Translations under genes and position numbers: made by a program
Assembly (NCBI GenBank): GCA_025504975.1
Contig: JANUWI010000001.1
Span: 3,906,001 to 3,970,000 of the forward strand
Origin: Plenodomus lindquistii
Lineage: Eukaryota > Ascomycota > Dothideomycetes > Pleosporales > Leptosphaeriaceae
DNA: 64,000 nt
Direction of reading: 5' to 3'
The notes under the pieces: generated by a model
The model's input: the letters and a program-made list of their open reading frames with translations, nothing else
The model's database searches: none
Told to the model about the DNA's origin: nothing
Part shown: piece after piece, positions 45,015 to 59,888 of the stretch
How positions within the stretch are numbered: position 1 is the first letter of the stretch
Layout of the letters: every line of letters starts with the position of its first letter

Positions 45015-45591
45015 TATATTAGTAGTTTATACTCTATTAGTACTAGCTTTAAAATAGTATAAAGTAATATTAAATAATTTATAGTACCTAGTTTTTTTAC
45101 TATAAGTTTAAACTTTATTTTTTATTTTTATTTTTACTATAATTACTATATATTTTATATTTTTTTTTTACTTTATATATAGTTTAAGCTACTATTTTAA
45201 ATAGTAAATAGTTAAAGTAGTAAATAGTAGTAGTATAGTTAGCTAAAATTAATATATATTATTAACTTTTAATTATATAGTACTTTATCTATAATATAAA
45301 AACCTTTTAATTAGAAATGTATTAATATTAATAAGTAAAAATATTAAATAACTAAACTATTTAAACTCTAGTATAGTAGTATAAACTTTAAAGTATAGTA
45401 AATATCTATAAAGTAACTTTAAAAATTTATTTTTAATTTCTAAATCTAGTAATAAATAGGCGTAGTGCTAGTAGTAGTAGCTAAAAAATTAATCTATTAC
45501 TAAAATATAAGTAGTTTATAAAAGATATAAACTAGATTTAAATAGTTATTACTACTAGAAATATATATTTATTAAAATAATAAGTAATATA

Positions 45592-47426
45592 TTCTACTAG
45601 TTAACCTAATAACCTAGTAAACTTAATAGTTTTTATTAGTATTATAAATACTATACTTTCTATTAGATACTTTTATAATATAATATAATATTAATTTAAA
45701 ATAAAAGTTAATTTAAGTTTACTTATATAGCTTTTATAGCTAGCTAATTTTAGAGCTACTAATACGCTACTACTATTTTTAGCGTTAGTTATTATAAACT
45801 TTTTAAATAGGTTAGAAGAATTCTACTATACTTCTAAATTTAATCTAGTATCTAGAAATTTACTACTACTAAAAAATAGATAATTATTTAATATATTTTT
45901 AATTTTAATTTATAAAAGTTTATACTTTAGCTATATAAAGTAGAAAATATAGCTAATAAAATACTAAAAGTATATAATAGAATACTAGTAGGTAAATACT
46001 AGGCTAAACGCTTTATAACGCGTTTAAATAAACTTAAAATAGCTTTTAAATAAATAAAAAATAAATAAAAAATAAAATAGAAAAATTTAAAAATTATTAG
46101 TATATAGTTTAAATTTATAGATAAAATAAAAGCTAAGTATAGTATTTAAAATAATAATATTTATAATTTTAATAAAACTAGCTTTTAAATAAATATAATT
46201 AAATTTATAAAAATTATTATAAACTTTAAAAAATATAATTAGCTAGACTTTATTTAGCTAAATAATTATAAATAGGTTACTATTATTTAGAGTATATATA
46301 CTTTAAAAAATATAATTTTACTTTTTATTATTTATAAAAAATATATATATATTTCTACGTAGTATAAAAAAGCTAGTATTTTTTATAATTAAAAACTATT
46401 AGTTTTTAAAAATAGCTAGATAAATAACGCGTTTAGACTAGAGTAGTTAAAGCACTTTAACGCGTATATAAAAGCGTAAAAAGTAAAAGTATACTAGTTA
46501 CTAATTTTAAATAGTTATAATAGCTATTTTAACTAAAAGTTTAAAAACTACTTTATAAAAAATAAAATTCTAATACTTTATATACCTACCTATTTATTCT
46601 ATATTCTCTAGCTATTTAATATAGTAAATTTTTCAATATTAAAGTATAAATACTTCTAGCGCGTGTAAAATTTAGCACTCTAATACATCTTCTATATTAA
46701 TAAAAAATATTTTTTTCTAGTTTTTAAAAATATATTTTTTAATATATTTATATTTAATAACTATTAAAAAGTTTTTAAAGAGTTAGAGCTAGTTTTAACT
46801 AATATATAGGTAGTACTAGATTATATTAATTTCTAAATATATACTCTATTTTAACTTTTTTTACTAGTAAATTTATAGTAATCTAAAACTCTAAATAATA
46901 CTTATAAATTTAGATTTTAGTTAAAGTTTATATATAAATTTTTTATTTAATTACTAATTACTATATAAACTAGTTTTTTATAGTTTATAACAAAAGCTAA
47001 ACTAATACTATACTAAAATACTCTTCTTTAAGCCTATATTTATAAAGTTAAAAAGTAATTAGTAAAAATAATAAAAAAAAAAATATAAAAAAAAGTAAAT
47101 TTAATATAAAAGTACTTATAAATATAGTACTAAATTATAAGCTGCTATAGCTTTAACTACAGCGCCTACTCTATTAAAACATACCTATAGTAGTAGTAGT
47201 TAAATACTTATTTAACTAAGTATCTAATACTATAATAATTATAAAAAAACTAGGTATAACACTTATACGTGCTAGAAAAGTTTAGAAAGTACTTTTAAAT
47301 TAGATATAAGCTCTATAGTAGTAGAGTTAGATATTAATAGTAATAATAATAATAATTAAAAACTTAGTGTTTATAATACTAAAGAAAACTATTAGGTTTA
47401 CTAGGTTATTAGGTTAACTAGTAGAA
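45592..47426 (+). mobile_element. Element B: Fot1/pogo-type DNA transposon, 1,835 bp, RIP-mutated
   Basis: It has the same TIRs as element A (TTCTACTAGT... at 45592; ...CTAGTAGAA at 47426) with TA on both sides, and its interior is the inverse of A. The transposase remnant reads on the plus strand. A and B lie in opposite orientation about 1.5 kb apart with the MITE between them. Confidence 0.87.
46430..46960 (+). pseudogene. Transposase (DDE, pogo/Fot1 type) remnant in element B
   Basis: Despite stops, the translation shows N-N-A-F-R-L-E-*-L-K-H-F-N-A-Y and then, about 40 codons on, N-K-I-L-I-L-Y-I-P-T-Y-L-F-Y-I-L. This corresponds, after undoing C-to-T changes, to the pogo-family block with P-P-H-S-S-H that follows the second catalytic Asp. 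His-to-Tyr and Trp-to-stop changes are just what RIP makes. Confidence 0.72.
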
Positions 47427-50400
47427 TACATTATAGCTTAGTTATTTTACTATATATTAAACTCTAGTAAAAGTATTTAGTACTAAAAAATAGTTTAGAA
47501 TTATATTTTTTTTATTTTATAGTATAATTTAGCTTTACGTCTATAGATATTTATATAATATATAATATAATATTTTTAGAGTTTATTAATATTTATAATT
47601 ACTTTATTTTTTTTAATATTTATAATTATTAACTTTTTACTAAAAGTAACTTTACCTAAATTTTCTATACTAATAACTATAATATATTTCTTTTTAATAG
47701 CTTAAATAGCTATATATATATTATTAACTAATAGTAAAAACCTATTATATATTTTTTAGAAAAGTACTACTAGATTATAGAATATAGTTATTACTATACT
47801 ATTTAGCCTATTACTAAATATACTATAATTTTTTATAAACCTAATAGTTTATATTTTAAAGTTATTTTTTGTATAAGTAATATAGATATACTCTATAGTA
47901 CTATTAACCTTTATAATTTACTTTTTATAATAAAGCTATATTTTATTATAATAATAACTTTTAGCTATAGAAGCCTTTTTATAAGCTACCTCTCTTTTTC
48001 TCTATATAAGCTTATTAAAAATAGAAAACTATACTAATTTTTATCTAAACTACTTCTATATTATACTTAGTTTAGATTTTATAGAAATTTCTATTTTACT
48101 ATAATCTATATACTAATATAGTAGAGAATAGAAAAAAACACTGTAAAAGCCTAGAACTACTACTAAATTCTATTTTATATAGTTTACTTTTTTAATAGAA
48201 CTATAAAAATATAATTTATTTAGTTTTTTAATCTACGCGTATTTCTATATATTTTTAAACTAATTTAAATACTTTTTAGTAGTTTATATTTTTAAACTAT
48301 TATATTATAAAAGAATTATTTTTCTACTAGTAATAGCCTATATAATATTACTAATTTATTTAAAGAAAATTATTTTAATTTTCTAGTTAACTAGCCTCTA
48401 AAACGTTTTTAGTTCTAGCTTTAATTAATACTAATAGATTTATTAATAAGCTTAAAATTAGATTTTAGAAATTTTTAGTTAACTAAAGTTTATAAATCTA
48501 GACTTCTATAGTATTACTAGCTTAGATTATTTTTAAAAAAGTTATATTAAATAGTAGTAAAGTAGAAATTTAAAAACTACTAATAATTAAGTAGAATTAA
48601 AAATAAAGCTAATACCTATTTTTATTCATAAATAATAAATTCTATTTTTTAAAAAATAAAAAGAAGTAACCATGCTTTATAGAAAGCTTATAAACTTATT
48701 AAATATTTAAAATATAGAAAATAAATAATACTAGCTAATTAAAAAATAACTAGAGCTAGATAGAAGCTAGATTTATTTTAGTAGAACCTAGAAATCTACT
48801 AACTATAATTTTTAATAATAATATAAAAATAATAGCTAAGCTATACACTAAATTAGTACCTGTATAGACTAAAATAAAACTTATTATAAAAAAATTTAAT
48901 TTAATACTATTTCTAGACTTACTTTTTTTTTTTACTAAAGTCTTTTAGATTTATTAATATTACTAGTTAACTAAATTACTTTCTAAAGTTTTTTTTTTAT
49001 TATTAAAAAGCTATATTTATTAAAGCGTACTTTTTCTATCTCTAAACTATTAGATAAAAAGAACTTTATTTATAAATAATAAAAGTTTTTAATACTAAAT
49101 AGATTTAAACTTAATAGTTATTATTACTATTCTAAATATATTTATATAGTACTAGTTTAGAGTAGTACTTCTAATCTAGCTAAAAAGTATTTTAAATTTT
49201 AATATTTATTAAATAATAAAACTAACTATTTTTTCTCTATAAAAGCTATAATAGCTACGCTTAATAGATATATTACTATTAATAATAAATAGGCTAAAGA
49301 ATATAATACTTTTAACTAACTATATATAAATAAAATAAACTTTTTTTTATTGTTAAAATATATTTTTAAACTAATTCTATAAAAAAATGTATACTATATT
49401 TAAAATAAATTTATTATATATAAATAAAAATAACTTCTAGCCTATATATTTCTAGTTAAAGCTTTAAATATACCTAGAATAACTTTTTTCTAGATATAAT
49501 AAAGTACTTTACTACTTTTAATATTAAAAAAAAACCTATTTAAAAAGAAATTATTATTAGAACTTTTTTTTTAATAGTACTAATAAATTTTAAACTAGAA
49601 CTATAGTATAACCTATTTTAGATACTTTATAAAAAAAAACTTTAGAAAATAGTATACTAAATATAGCTTTTTAAACTTTTTTATAAGTAACTATAGTATC
49701 TCTATAGTAAAAAATAGCTATTTTAGCTTCTAAAAAAGTACTAGGTAACTACTATAACTCTAGTAAACTAGAATACTATACTAATAAATATTTATTACTA
49801 TAAATAAAAAATATTATAGTTAACAATTACTTTAACTAATATTATATTACTACTAAAGTACTAGACTAAAAGAGAATTAAATAGAAAATAAATAGTTCTA
49901 AAAATATTATACTGTTTAGAATTAAATTAAAAATATAATCTATTAAACTTTAATTCTCTAAAACTATTTTAAAATTGTTATTTTTTTATTTTTACTATTT
50001 TATATACTCTAGGCGTAAGTATAAAACTAGTATTACTTATTAATACTAGTATTTAAAAATTTTGTTTTTTTAAATCTATATATTATTATTTTCTATTTTT
50101 TTATTCTAAATTAAAGTTTAAAAACTACTCTATCTAGTAATAGTTAGAGGGTTTAAAAACTAATTTTCTTTTACTAGTTATAGAATATATCTATCTTTTT
50201 ATAATTATAAAAAAATAAGAGATTCTAAACTATCTATTTACTATACTAGATCTATAAGGTTAGAATATAATTATTAGAATATAATAGTAAAAAAAGTTTA
50301 AAATTCTAATAGATATAGATAAGTTCTACTTATAGTAGCCTACTATTTACTTTAAAATCTATATCTTTACTTCTCTACCTTTAATATAACTCTAATAAAA

Positions 50401-52102
50401 ATACTAAAAAAGTATTATAGAAATAGATACTTAGAAAAAATTAGAGAATAGATTATTATATTACTAGCTAGAAAGAGATTATACTATATATACTTTTACT
50501 ACGTAGAATTCTATAGATAGAAATAGAAAAGATTTATAAAGAATTCTAAAATTAAGTTAATATAATATTAGCTAAGTACTATATATATATAATATACTCT
50601 CTAGTTATAGTAAATTAAACTACTTAATATTTATAGTATTAAGTTTTATAGAGTGTTAAAACGTTTATACTATAAAATCTAGTATAACTAAACGTTCTAT
50701 TATATTATTTAGTATATATTAGAGGTAGTTAATCTAAAACTAAGCCTAGTAAAATTAATTATTAGCTAAGTTTCTATTTTAATTAGTATTTATTAATACT
50801 ATAGCTTTTATTAGTATCTATATTTCTATATTTTTCTATATAAAGCTTTTTTATATTTATAAATTTTCTAATAATACTATTTTAATATAGTTTAAAGTCT
50901 AGAAAGCTATTTATATTTATATTACTATAGCGTGCGTTTAGTATAGTATACTTTTACTTTTATTTTTATATATATTTATATCTATTTTATATTTATATTA
51001 TTATCTATATAAAAAGCGCACTTTTTTACTTTTTTTACCTAAATTATTAGGTAAAAAAACCTCTAAAACTTTTTCTTCTAGAAAGTTTTATATTCTTTTT
51101 AATTTCTTTACTTTTTTTACTCTAAGCTACCCTCCCCCCCTCTATATTTTTTTAGAAAAAAAAAAGAAAAAATAAAGTGTACTACTACTACTACTACTAC
51201 TACTATACTAGCTAGTACGTAGTTCTATTATAGTAGTTTTATAGAAAAATATAATTTTTTTTATTTAGGCTATATATATAGCGCTTTTATATAAAATAAT
51301 AAATACTACTAGAATTATAATAGAATTTATAGTAAAAGCTACTAGCTTTATACTTTTAGATATTTATACTAATTTATATAAATAAGTAATTTTATTAATT
51401 AAATAAACTTTACTAATTCTAGTATAGCTTTATTTTTATTTTCTACTCCTCTAAAGCGTTTATTACTTTTAAAGCTATAAAAGTAAGTATTAATAAGCTT
51501 AAACGCTTATACTATAAACTTTATTTACTTTTAAAAGTACTAAAAAAAAAACTTTCTACTTTTTATATAGCCCCTATTACTAGTATATAAACTAGTTTTT
51601 TTTATAATATAAAAATATTAAAAGGTTAATTAGTAAGTTTATTAATAAAATAATAAAGTAAATTTAGCTTTTTTTCTAGGCGCTGCTACTAGGCGTAGCC
51701 TATAAATTCTTTTATAATAAACTATAGCCTATATATTATATTATATAAATATAAATAAAGATTATTAAATAATTATTTCTTTTACTCTACTAATATTATA
51801 ATTTTAGCTTTTATATTTTATAGCTTTAAATAATTTTAAAATGTATTAAAAAATTATTTAAAAAGATTTTTAGTAAGCCTATTTACTAGCATTTTATTTA
51901 TAAAAAGGTAGCTACTTATAAAAAATCTTTTTATATACTTTTATTTAAACTATATATTCTATATATTAATATATTATAGCTTTTTAGTAATATATTCTTT
52001 TTTACCTATAATAAGCTATATTATTTATTAATTCTTATAGAAAATATTATATAGTTTAGGTATATATATATAGAGCTTTAAAAAGAGTTTTTAAAGCTTA
52101 AT
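47427..52102. other. Unassigned RIP-mutated sequence
   Basis: About 4.7 kb with no terminal repeats or protein motif I could name. Stretches at about 47.9-49.5 kb look like degraded coding sequence on the plus strand. There is a C-run near 51130-51140 and an ACT microsatellite at about 51180-51206. It is probably another old transposon. Confidence 0.45.
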
Positions 52103-52315
52103 TATAAAGGCTTAAGAATAGAGTTATAGATAGAAATTGTATTCTAGCCTAGAAGTAAAATATTATATAGAAAGCTAGTTTTCTACACGTAAAGTAGGAA
52201 TATATTAGTATTTCTACTAACTAAAGTGCACTAGCTAGATATAGCCTAGCGTAGGTAAAGTAGAGTAGTTACTAAACTTCTAACTATTTAGAAGTTATAG
52301 ATTTAATCTATAATA
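52103..52315 (-). repeat. LTR of the Gypsy element (3' LTR by its orientation)
   Basis: About 213 bp matching 59889-60101, starting TATAAAGGCTTAA and ending near ATCTATAATA. Most differences between the copies are C/T or G/A. The exact outer ends are uncertain because the TG...CA termini are lost. Confidence 0.85.
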
Positions 52316-55300
52316 CTACCTCTTTTTATAAAAAAAGCAAGTTCTAACGCTTAAATTATTAAATATAAAGATTGCTACGTTTTATAAAAGCTATATATAG
52401 GTTTATAAGCAACGCTCTATATAGAGTACTTTATATTCTAGGCTATTACTTTACTATAACTTTATTATATATTATTTTTTATTAGATTATTAGCAGTGCT
52501 ATTATTAGCGCGTAGCTAGCTTTTAGTAAAAGTTTATAGCTTCTAATAGAGGCTTATAGCTTCTAATAGAGGCTTATTAAAACTTTTAGTAAAAGCTTTT
52601 CTTTTTATTAAATATATAATTAGTAGGCTTTATAAGTTTATAAAGGTTACGCTAAGTTTTCTACTATACTCTACTAATAGAGCTTAGTATTATTTTTATA
52701 AAACTTAATTTTAAAAAAATTCTTTATTATAAGTATAATAATACCTTTTTTAGAGATTATAGCAGCGCTATTTTAACTTCTCTCTAGCTAGTGTATACTT
52801 ACTACTATTCCTCTAGAAACTATTATTAACTAAAAAGCTAGGTAAAAACCTACTTTAATATATAAATTTACCTAGAAACTATTAAATAATATAATTTAGA
52901 GTAGCGCGTAGAGTTACAGTAACACTAAATTCTATTTACTAGCTAGTAAAGCGAACTTTTTGTATATTATAGACTTATTAGAGTAATAATTATAATATTT
53001 ATAAACTAGCTTTAAAGCTTTAACTAGATTTATATAAAGTTTCTATAAAAAGTTATCTAGTTTTTCTAGGTAATTAGACTAGCGGACGTAGTATTATAGT
53101 AGGCCTTTTTTTTTTATTACTAGGTTAGATAACTACTTATTAATATAGTAGTTTTTAATTACTTTAATAGCGTAATCTATATTGTTTTTAACTTTAGAGT
53201 TAAACTTTACTAGAACTTTTTAATTAATAGTCTAATCTAGAATAGTATTAGTAGTAAGATATAGTAGCTATAAATAGAAAATGTTATATATACAGCTTAT
53301 TTAGAGTAGTAGGTCTAGTTAGTAGGCTATATTATTAATAACTCTAATAATTATAAAAGGCCTTTAGTTTTTATAGTCTAGAGAGTAGCTTAGGCGTTTA
53401 GTATAAAAGTTAGTAGTATTAAGTATAACTTTATTACCTACTTTAAAAGCTAGAGCTAGAAGTTATAATTTATTTATATACTTAGCTTATTTAGCTTATG
53501 TCTATTATATAGCTTTTTTTAATATATTCTAAAGTTCCTTTATTTTTATTATAAACTTGTTAGTATTTAGCCTATTACGTTAGACTAGAGCTAAGTTAAT
53601 AAGCTCTAGGTTAGTTAGTAGTAGTAGCTTAATACTACTATAGAGCTTATATCTTTTAGTTATAAAAAATAGCGTTACTTTAGTAGTAGTACTAATACTA
53701 GAGTTTACTTTAAATTCTACTATTAAAAGAAAAAGCGCCTAGTTATTTTAATTATAGTTAATGTATACTTAGAGGTATTATTTAAAGTAGGTATTAACTA
53801 CTTTAGTTTAGCTATTAGTTTATAGATAGTAGACTATAAAAAACTTTAGTTTTATACCTAACCTCTAGCACAGTTGTCTCTAGAAGTGTAATATAAACTA
53901 TAAGCTTTAATCTAAAATAATTTTATCTAGGTATCTTTTCTTTTTCTAGATATACTTAATAAAGGCTTATATAACAGCATCTACTACTATTATTTTAACT
54001 ATTAAAATAAACTTTTTTTTTATAAGTTAGTCTATAATAACTAGAATATTTATATATACCTATCTATTATACTTATAGAGTAGTAAATAAGTAATAAAGT
54101 CTATTAAAATGCTAGACTAATACTAGTATAGTATAGATAGTAGATATAGTAGCCTATACTATTTTTTATAGTAAGGTTTACTTTACTAGCACGTTAGATA
54201 GGCTTTAATATAGTTAGTAACGTTAGTAGTTATACGCAGCTAATAGTACTATTATAATAGGTAGAAATATACTTTATACTTACTACTATAGCCTCTATAT
54301 ATAGCGCAGTAGCATTATTTAATAACTTAAGTATAAATAAAACCTATAGGTATATAGATTTTCTTTCTAATATATAGTAATCTATTATTAAAAACGCAGT
54401 TACTAAGTTCTAGCTAAAGCTTTTTCTTTCTATATATAAGTTTATAAAGTATATAGTAGTAGCTAGCTTATTTAGCTTATATAATAGCTTATAGCGTAGA
54501 GTTATCTTTATATACGTTATAGATTTTATAGAGTAGCTTCTCTATACTTAGTACTATAGTATCTACTAGTTTATCTATTACGTCTCTATTTATAACTAGA
54601 GTAAAAGTAGCTAGCGTAAAGGCGTATTTAGTATAACTAAAGAATATATTATTCTTTTTATTTAGCTAGTATATTATTTAAGTAGCTATAAATAGATATA
54701 CTTTATTATATATACTAAATAGTTAGGCTAAGTATATTACTTACCTAGTATTATTATTATAGCTAGCTAAAATAGTTACTATTTATAGTTTAAAATTAAC
54801 TTAGTTTAGTTTAATTATAACTTATATTTAGTATTAATATCTTTTATTATTAACGTTTTTAAGTAAGTTACCTAGTTTTTTTATTAATATATTAAGCTTA
54901 GTGCCTTGCTTACTAGAGTAATACTTAATATAAAAGTAAAACTCTAATAGAAATTCTAACTACTAAGCTTATCTATAGTTAAAGCGCTTTATTATTATAA
55001 AGGTTTACAGCGTCTAATAGTCTATTAGAATATAAATTAGATTATTAGTTTCTAATAGTTTAAATTACTATTTTTTAAATGCTTTAATAATTACTAGAAG
55101 CTTTTTATTATAGATTTTATAGTTATATTTAGCTAGAGTTATTTTATAGAAAAGAAATATAACTAGGCGCAGTATCCTCTTTTTATCTATCTATAAAAGA
55201 ATAGCTATAGTAATAAAATTAAAGGCATTTATTTCTAGCTATATTTTTAAATTAGTATTAAAGTAGACTAGTACGCTAGCTATATAGAAGGCGTTTTTTA

Positions 55301-55684
55301 GTTTATTAAACGCTTTAATAGCTATAAAATCCTGTAGTAGTAGAAATTAATACCTTTAGTTTTTACTATTAGCCTTTTTTTTAGTAAGTATAGTTAGTGC
55401 TTTTGCTATAGATAAAAATCTTTTAATAAATTATTAATAAAAATTAGTAAACTCTAGAAAGGCTTATATATTTTTAACGCTTTTTAGAGTCTACTATTAT
55501 AGTACTGTTTCTACCTTTTTTAGGTCTATTTTAATACTTTCTATTATAAAAATAAGTTCTAAGTACTTTACTTTTTTAACTTTAAATTAATACTTAGTAG
55601 GGTTAAAGTATATACTAGCAGCACGCAGCTTATAAAGTATTTAAAGTACTTACTTTTTATAGACTTTTTTATTATTATTATATA

Positions 55685-56330
55685 TATAGATTAAGACATT
55701 ATTAAAATACGCTATATAGAAAATATTAAAAAACTTACGTAATATTTTATTAATAAAGGTTTAGAAAGTGCCTAGAGCGTTGTAGAGCCTAAATAGTATA
55801 ATAAAATACTTGTATAGGCTATACTTTATTAAAAAAGCGCTTTTTTTTATTACTTTTTTTAAATTAGATAGTATTAAAAGCAGTAACTACGTTAATAATA
55901 CTTATCTACTAAACTTTAGCTATATAGGCTAAAGTTTCTTTAATTACTAGAAAAATATTATAGTTTTTTTTTATAATAGCATTTAACACGTAGTAGTTAA
56001 TATAGATACATAGTTTACTACTAGGCTTTTTAACTATAAAAACTAAAGTAGCGTAAAAAAACGTATTTAGTTAAATAAACCTATATTATAGTATATTATT
56101 AATATAGGCCTTTATAGCTTCTATCTCTATATAGATTAGGCTATATATTTTTAGTTTTAATACCTATTCTATATTAGTATTAATAGCGTAGTTAATGCCT
56201 AGCTACTACAGAAGTAGTTATTCTACTATAGTTAGATTAAAAATATCCTTTACTTCTTCTATATTATAGACCTATATAGGTACTAAAGCGCAGATTTTTT
56301 ATTTAGAAAGAATAAGTTACTTAAGTTTTA
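55685..56330 (-). pseudogene. Gypsy reverse-transcriptase remnant
   Basis: Minus-strand translation near 56020-56330 gives the start of the RT domain (A-I-K-A-Y-I-N-N-I-L, then R-F-I-*-L-N and V-F-I-V-K-K). At about 55685-55740 it reads F-I-N-K-I-L-R-K-F-F-N-I-F followed by Y-F-N-N-V-L-I-Y. The last is the catalytic Y-x-D-D box with both Asp turned to Asn. Confidence 0.82.
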
Positions 56331-57368
56331 ATATATATTAATTAAAGTCCTTCTAGGTAACTACAGCGCACTGCGTAAAGTTATTAAAAACTTTTTTTTT
56401 ATATTTTTTTTAACTGCTTAGAGAGTTATTAGGTAGCTTTATAAGTTTATTCTATTTATAAAGTTTAATCTAAATTGTCTGCTCTAGCTAGCGCAGCGTA
56501 GATAAATAAGCTATTTATACTAAAATAGTATATATTTATTCTACTTTAGTATTATAGCGTATATTACTAGTAGCTAGAGACCTATTATTAAAAATAGTTT
56601 TAGAGAGTTTACTATTAATATAATAGCTAATATAGTATAAAGAGTTAAATATTATTAATCTAGAGCTTCTAAAAGTAAAGTGTAGCTTATAAGTATCTAG
56701 CTAGTTTATTTTAAAAATAATATTATAGCTACTAATATTAGTAATATAGTATAGTATAGTGCTAGCGTGTATTCTATATTTAACTAGAATCTCTACTACT
56801 TAGTATATAGTAGCTACTTTTTTACTATCTATAAGTATTAGCTTAAAAGGCTAGGCAATATTTATTTTATAAAAGCTTTATTTAGCTATAAAGGCAGTGT
56901 AGGCAAAGTAGGTACTTATACTAGTATTACCTAGAGTTTTTATTTACTTCTATTTTTAAGTAGAAAGCGTGTGTAAGTTAAATTAGAGTTAGTAAAAAAA
57001 ATTAAAGGCTTTAGTATTAGATATAGTAAAGATTTAATATATTTATTTAGTAGTTTATTTATAAAAGAAGATACGTATTACTACTATCTCTAAACGTTAA
57101 TACTAGGTAATAATATAATATAAAGTTTATATAAAGTTACGCTATTTACGTTTCTATACGTAGTTTTATATAGAAGCTAGTAAAAATCCTCTATAGGCTT
57201 ATTTATATTATCTAAGTCTAGTTTATTTTTAGTTTTAGTTTTACTATCTCTACTTTTATTATTATTTTTTTTTTTAAGTTAGTAATTAGCTTCTATAGTA
57301 TAAAGCTTAGCTAAAAAAGTATTTATTTTCTATTTATACTTATTCTAGAAGAGTATAGTATAGCTAGT

Positions 57369-57410
57369 GCAGTTTTACGTTTAGTGCCTATAGTTACTAT
57401 AGTAAAAGTA
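57369..57410 (-). pseudogene. Gag CCHC zinc knuckle, fossil
   Basis: The minus strand reads Y-F-Y-Y-S-N-Y-R-H-*-T-*-N-C. Spacing is exactly C-x2-C-x4-H-x4-C, with the first two Cys turned to Tyr (TGY to TAY, as RIP does) and the His and last Cys kept. Confidence 0.72.
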
Positions 57411-59888
57411 AACTCTAGCTTTAGTTATAGTAATTTTCTACTTATCTATACGTTATATTATAGCCTTCTTTAGCTATTATCTATCTATTTTCTTATTACT
57501 ATTGCAGTTACTAGAAAAGCGCCTTTATATTTTTAAAGAACTTATAGAACCTAAATAGTAGAAGTTAGTATAGTAGTTAGAGATAGGCGCGTTTCTACTA
57601 ATATTAATCTAGCGCTAGATAAAGTTAATTTATTATATAGCTTTTAAAAATTAGACTAGAGTAGTAGGTTAGTTATTATTAAAATTAATAGACGCACTAG
57701 TAGCTAAGCTAGGCTTTATAAGCTATCTAGCGTAGCTAACTATTATAGATTTAAGCATAGTAATAAGCTTAATAGTAGGTATAAACTAGCCTCTCTATTT
57801 AATAAATATTTTATTATTTATTATTTTAAAAGAACTATTTTAGAGCTTAGTTTAAGTATCTAAGATTTTTTTATAAATAAACTTGCTATAGTATAGGTTA
57901 AGCGTATTTAGTAGGTTATAAAAGTTAGTAAAGTTTATATTATTAATTATAAACTAGATAGTGCTGCGCACTCTGCTTTCTAGATACTATAGCTATTAGT
58001 TCTCTAGTAGAGTTTTATATTTTATAACTACTAGCTTCTTTTATTTATTATAGCTAAAATTAGCGTTATTACCTATCTAGATATCTATATCTAGTAACTT
58101 AAAATATACGCCTATAGTAGTAATAATAGTAGTAGTACTACTAGAAATAGCGTAGTAACCTAGCTTAAACTTTATACTACTTAAATAAATTAGTGTACTA
58201 GAGTTATTTTAGGTGTATAGATTTTAAAGTGCCTTTTTACTATTATTATAGCATATATAAAAGCGAAGAGGTATATTACTAGATAGTTAGTAAAGATTTA
58301 AAAACCCTTTACTTCTAATATAAAGGTTAAAGGGTAGTAGATAGCTTTTATTCTAGAGAATAGAGGTGTATAGTTAGTAGCCTAGGTTATAATATTAGAT
58401 TATAGTAACTAGGCTTTTATTTTTTTTCTATTCTTTCTATAGGTTTACTAGGGCTTGTTATAGCTGTTTAGCTAACTAGTTATAGTTTTTATTAGTTTAA
58501 GTGCGCTAGTAGAAGAAGTTATTAGTCTTTTACCTTTTATTTTTATACTTTTTATAAAAGTAATTACTTTTAGACCTTTTATATACTACTTTATTTTTAA
58601 GTATAGTATATTATAGGACGTAGTAGGTATTAGAGTCTCTAAAGCTATAAATCTAGTTCTAGAGTTTACGCATAGCTACTTATACTACCTCTAGATTACT
58701 TTTAACTATAAAAAAAATAGGCTTTTTATATATAGGCTTTTAGTAATTAACTTTAGCATTTAGCTTTTTAAACTGTATTTTATACTACTTCTCTAATTAT
58801 AATAGAGTTTTAAAAGTTACTTTACTTTTATTAATAGTAGTAATATAGTTATATAGCGTTATTATTATATAGATAATACTATTATAAATAGGTATTAGAT
58901 AGTTTTTAATAGCCTTTATAAATTTATTGTTATTAGTAATAGAGACGTTAAAAATATTATTATTAGCTTCTAAAAAAGCCTTTTAGCCTATTTAAATTAC
59001 GTAGAGCGCTTCTATAGTTTTAAAAACTTTAATAAAAATATTATTAAAAGTAAGTTACACGTAAAAAGGTTATTTATTATTTTTAATATATTTAATGTGT
59101 ATTTCTCTAATAATATAGTTATAGACGTTATTAGGTATATATACTATAGCGTAAGTTAAGTTTATAAGCTTAGATAGTATAGTACTATTATAAAGCTTTT
59201 CTATATTTAGAAAATTAGAATATCTAAAGGTACTATATTATTCTACTTCTAACTATTAAATAGTAGAGATTATTGTTATAGCTTAGCTATTAAAAAGGAG
59301 AGTCTTTTAGATAATAGTCTTATCTATTTTACTAATTAGCTAGTTATTTATAAATAGAGAAACGTAATTAGTTAGTTTACTATTACGCGTTTTACGCTAG
59401 ACTAGTAGTCTAGAGCAGATAGTTTTTTAAACTATAGTATTAGTTACGTTTTTAGGCAGTTACTATATACTATAATAAAAATAGTTTTATAAACTACTTA
59501 TTTATTATATAGTAGTAAGCTACTCTTTTTTCTACTTATATACTATTAAGTATTTTTAATAAGTAAATAATATTATTACTAGCGTAGGCGTCTAGCTTAG
59601 CTTATCTAATTACCTATATATAGTAATACTTATCTCTACTTATAACTTCTACTCTATAGTTATAATAATAGAGCGCTAGAGGTAGTTTTAGAGTTAGTTT
59701 TAAAAAGTATATATTAACTAAAAAATTATTTACCTAGCCTACGTATACATATAACGCAGCGCGTTAGTCTAATATAGTATTATATAGTAGAGCTAATTTT
59801 ATATAATATTATAGTTACGCTTTTAGTGTAGGCTCTTTTACTTTCTATAATAGGCTCTAGGTATATTAACTTATTTAATATAATATAG

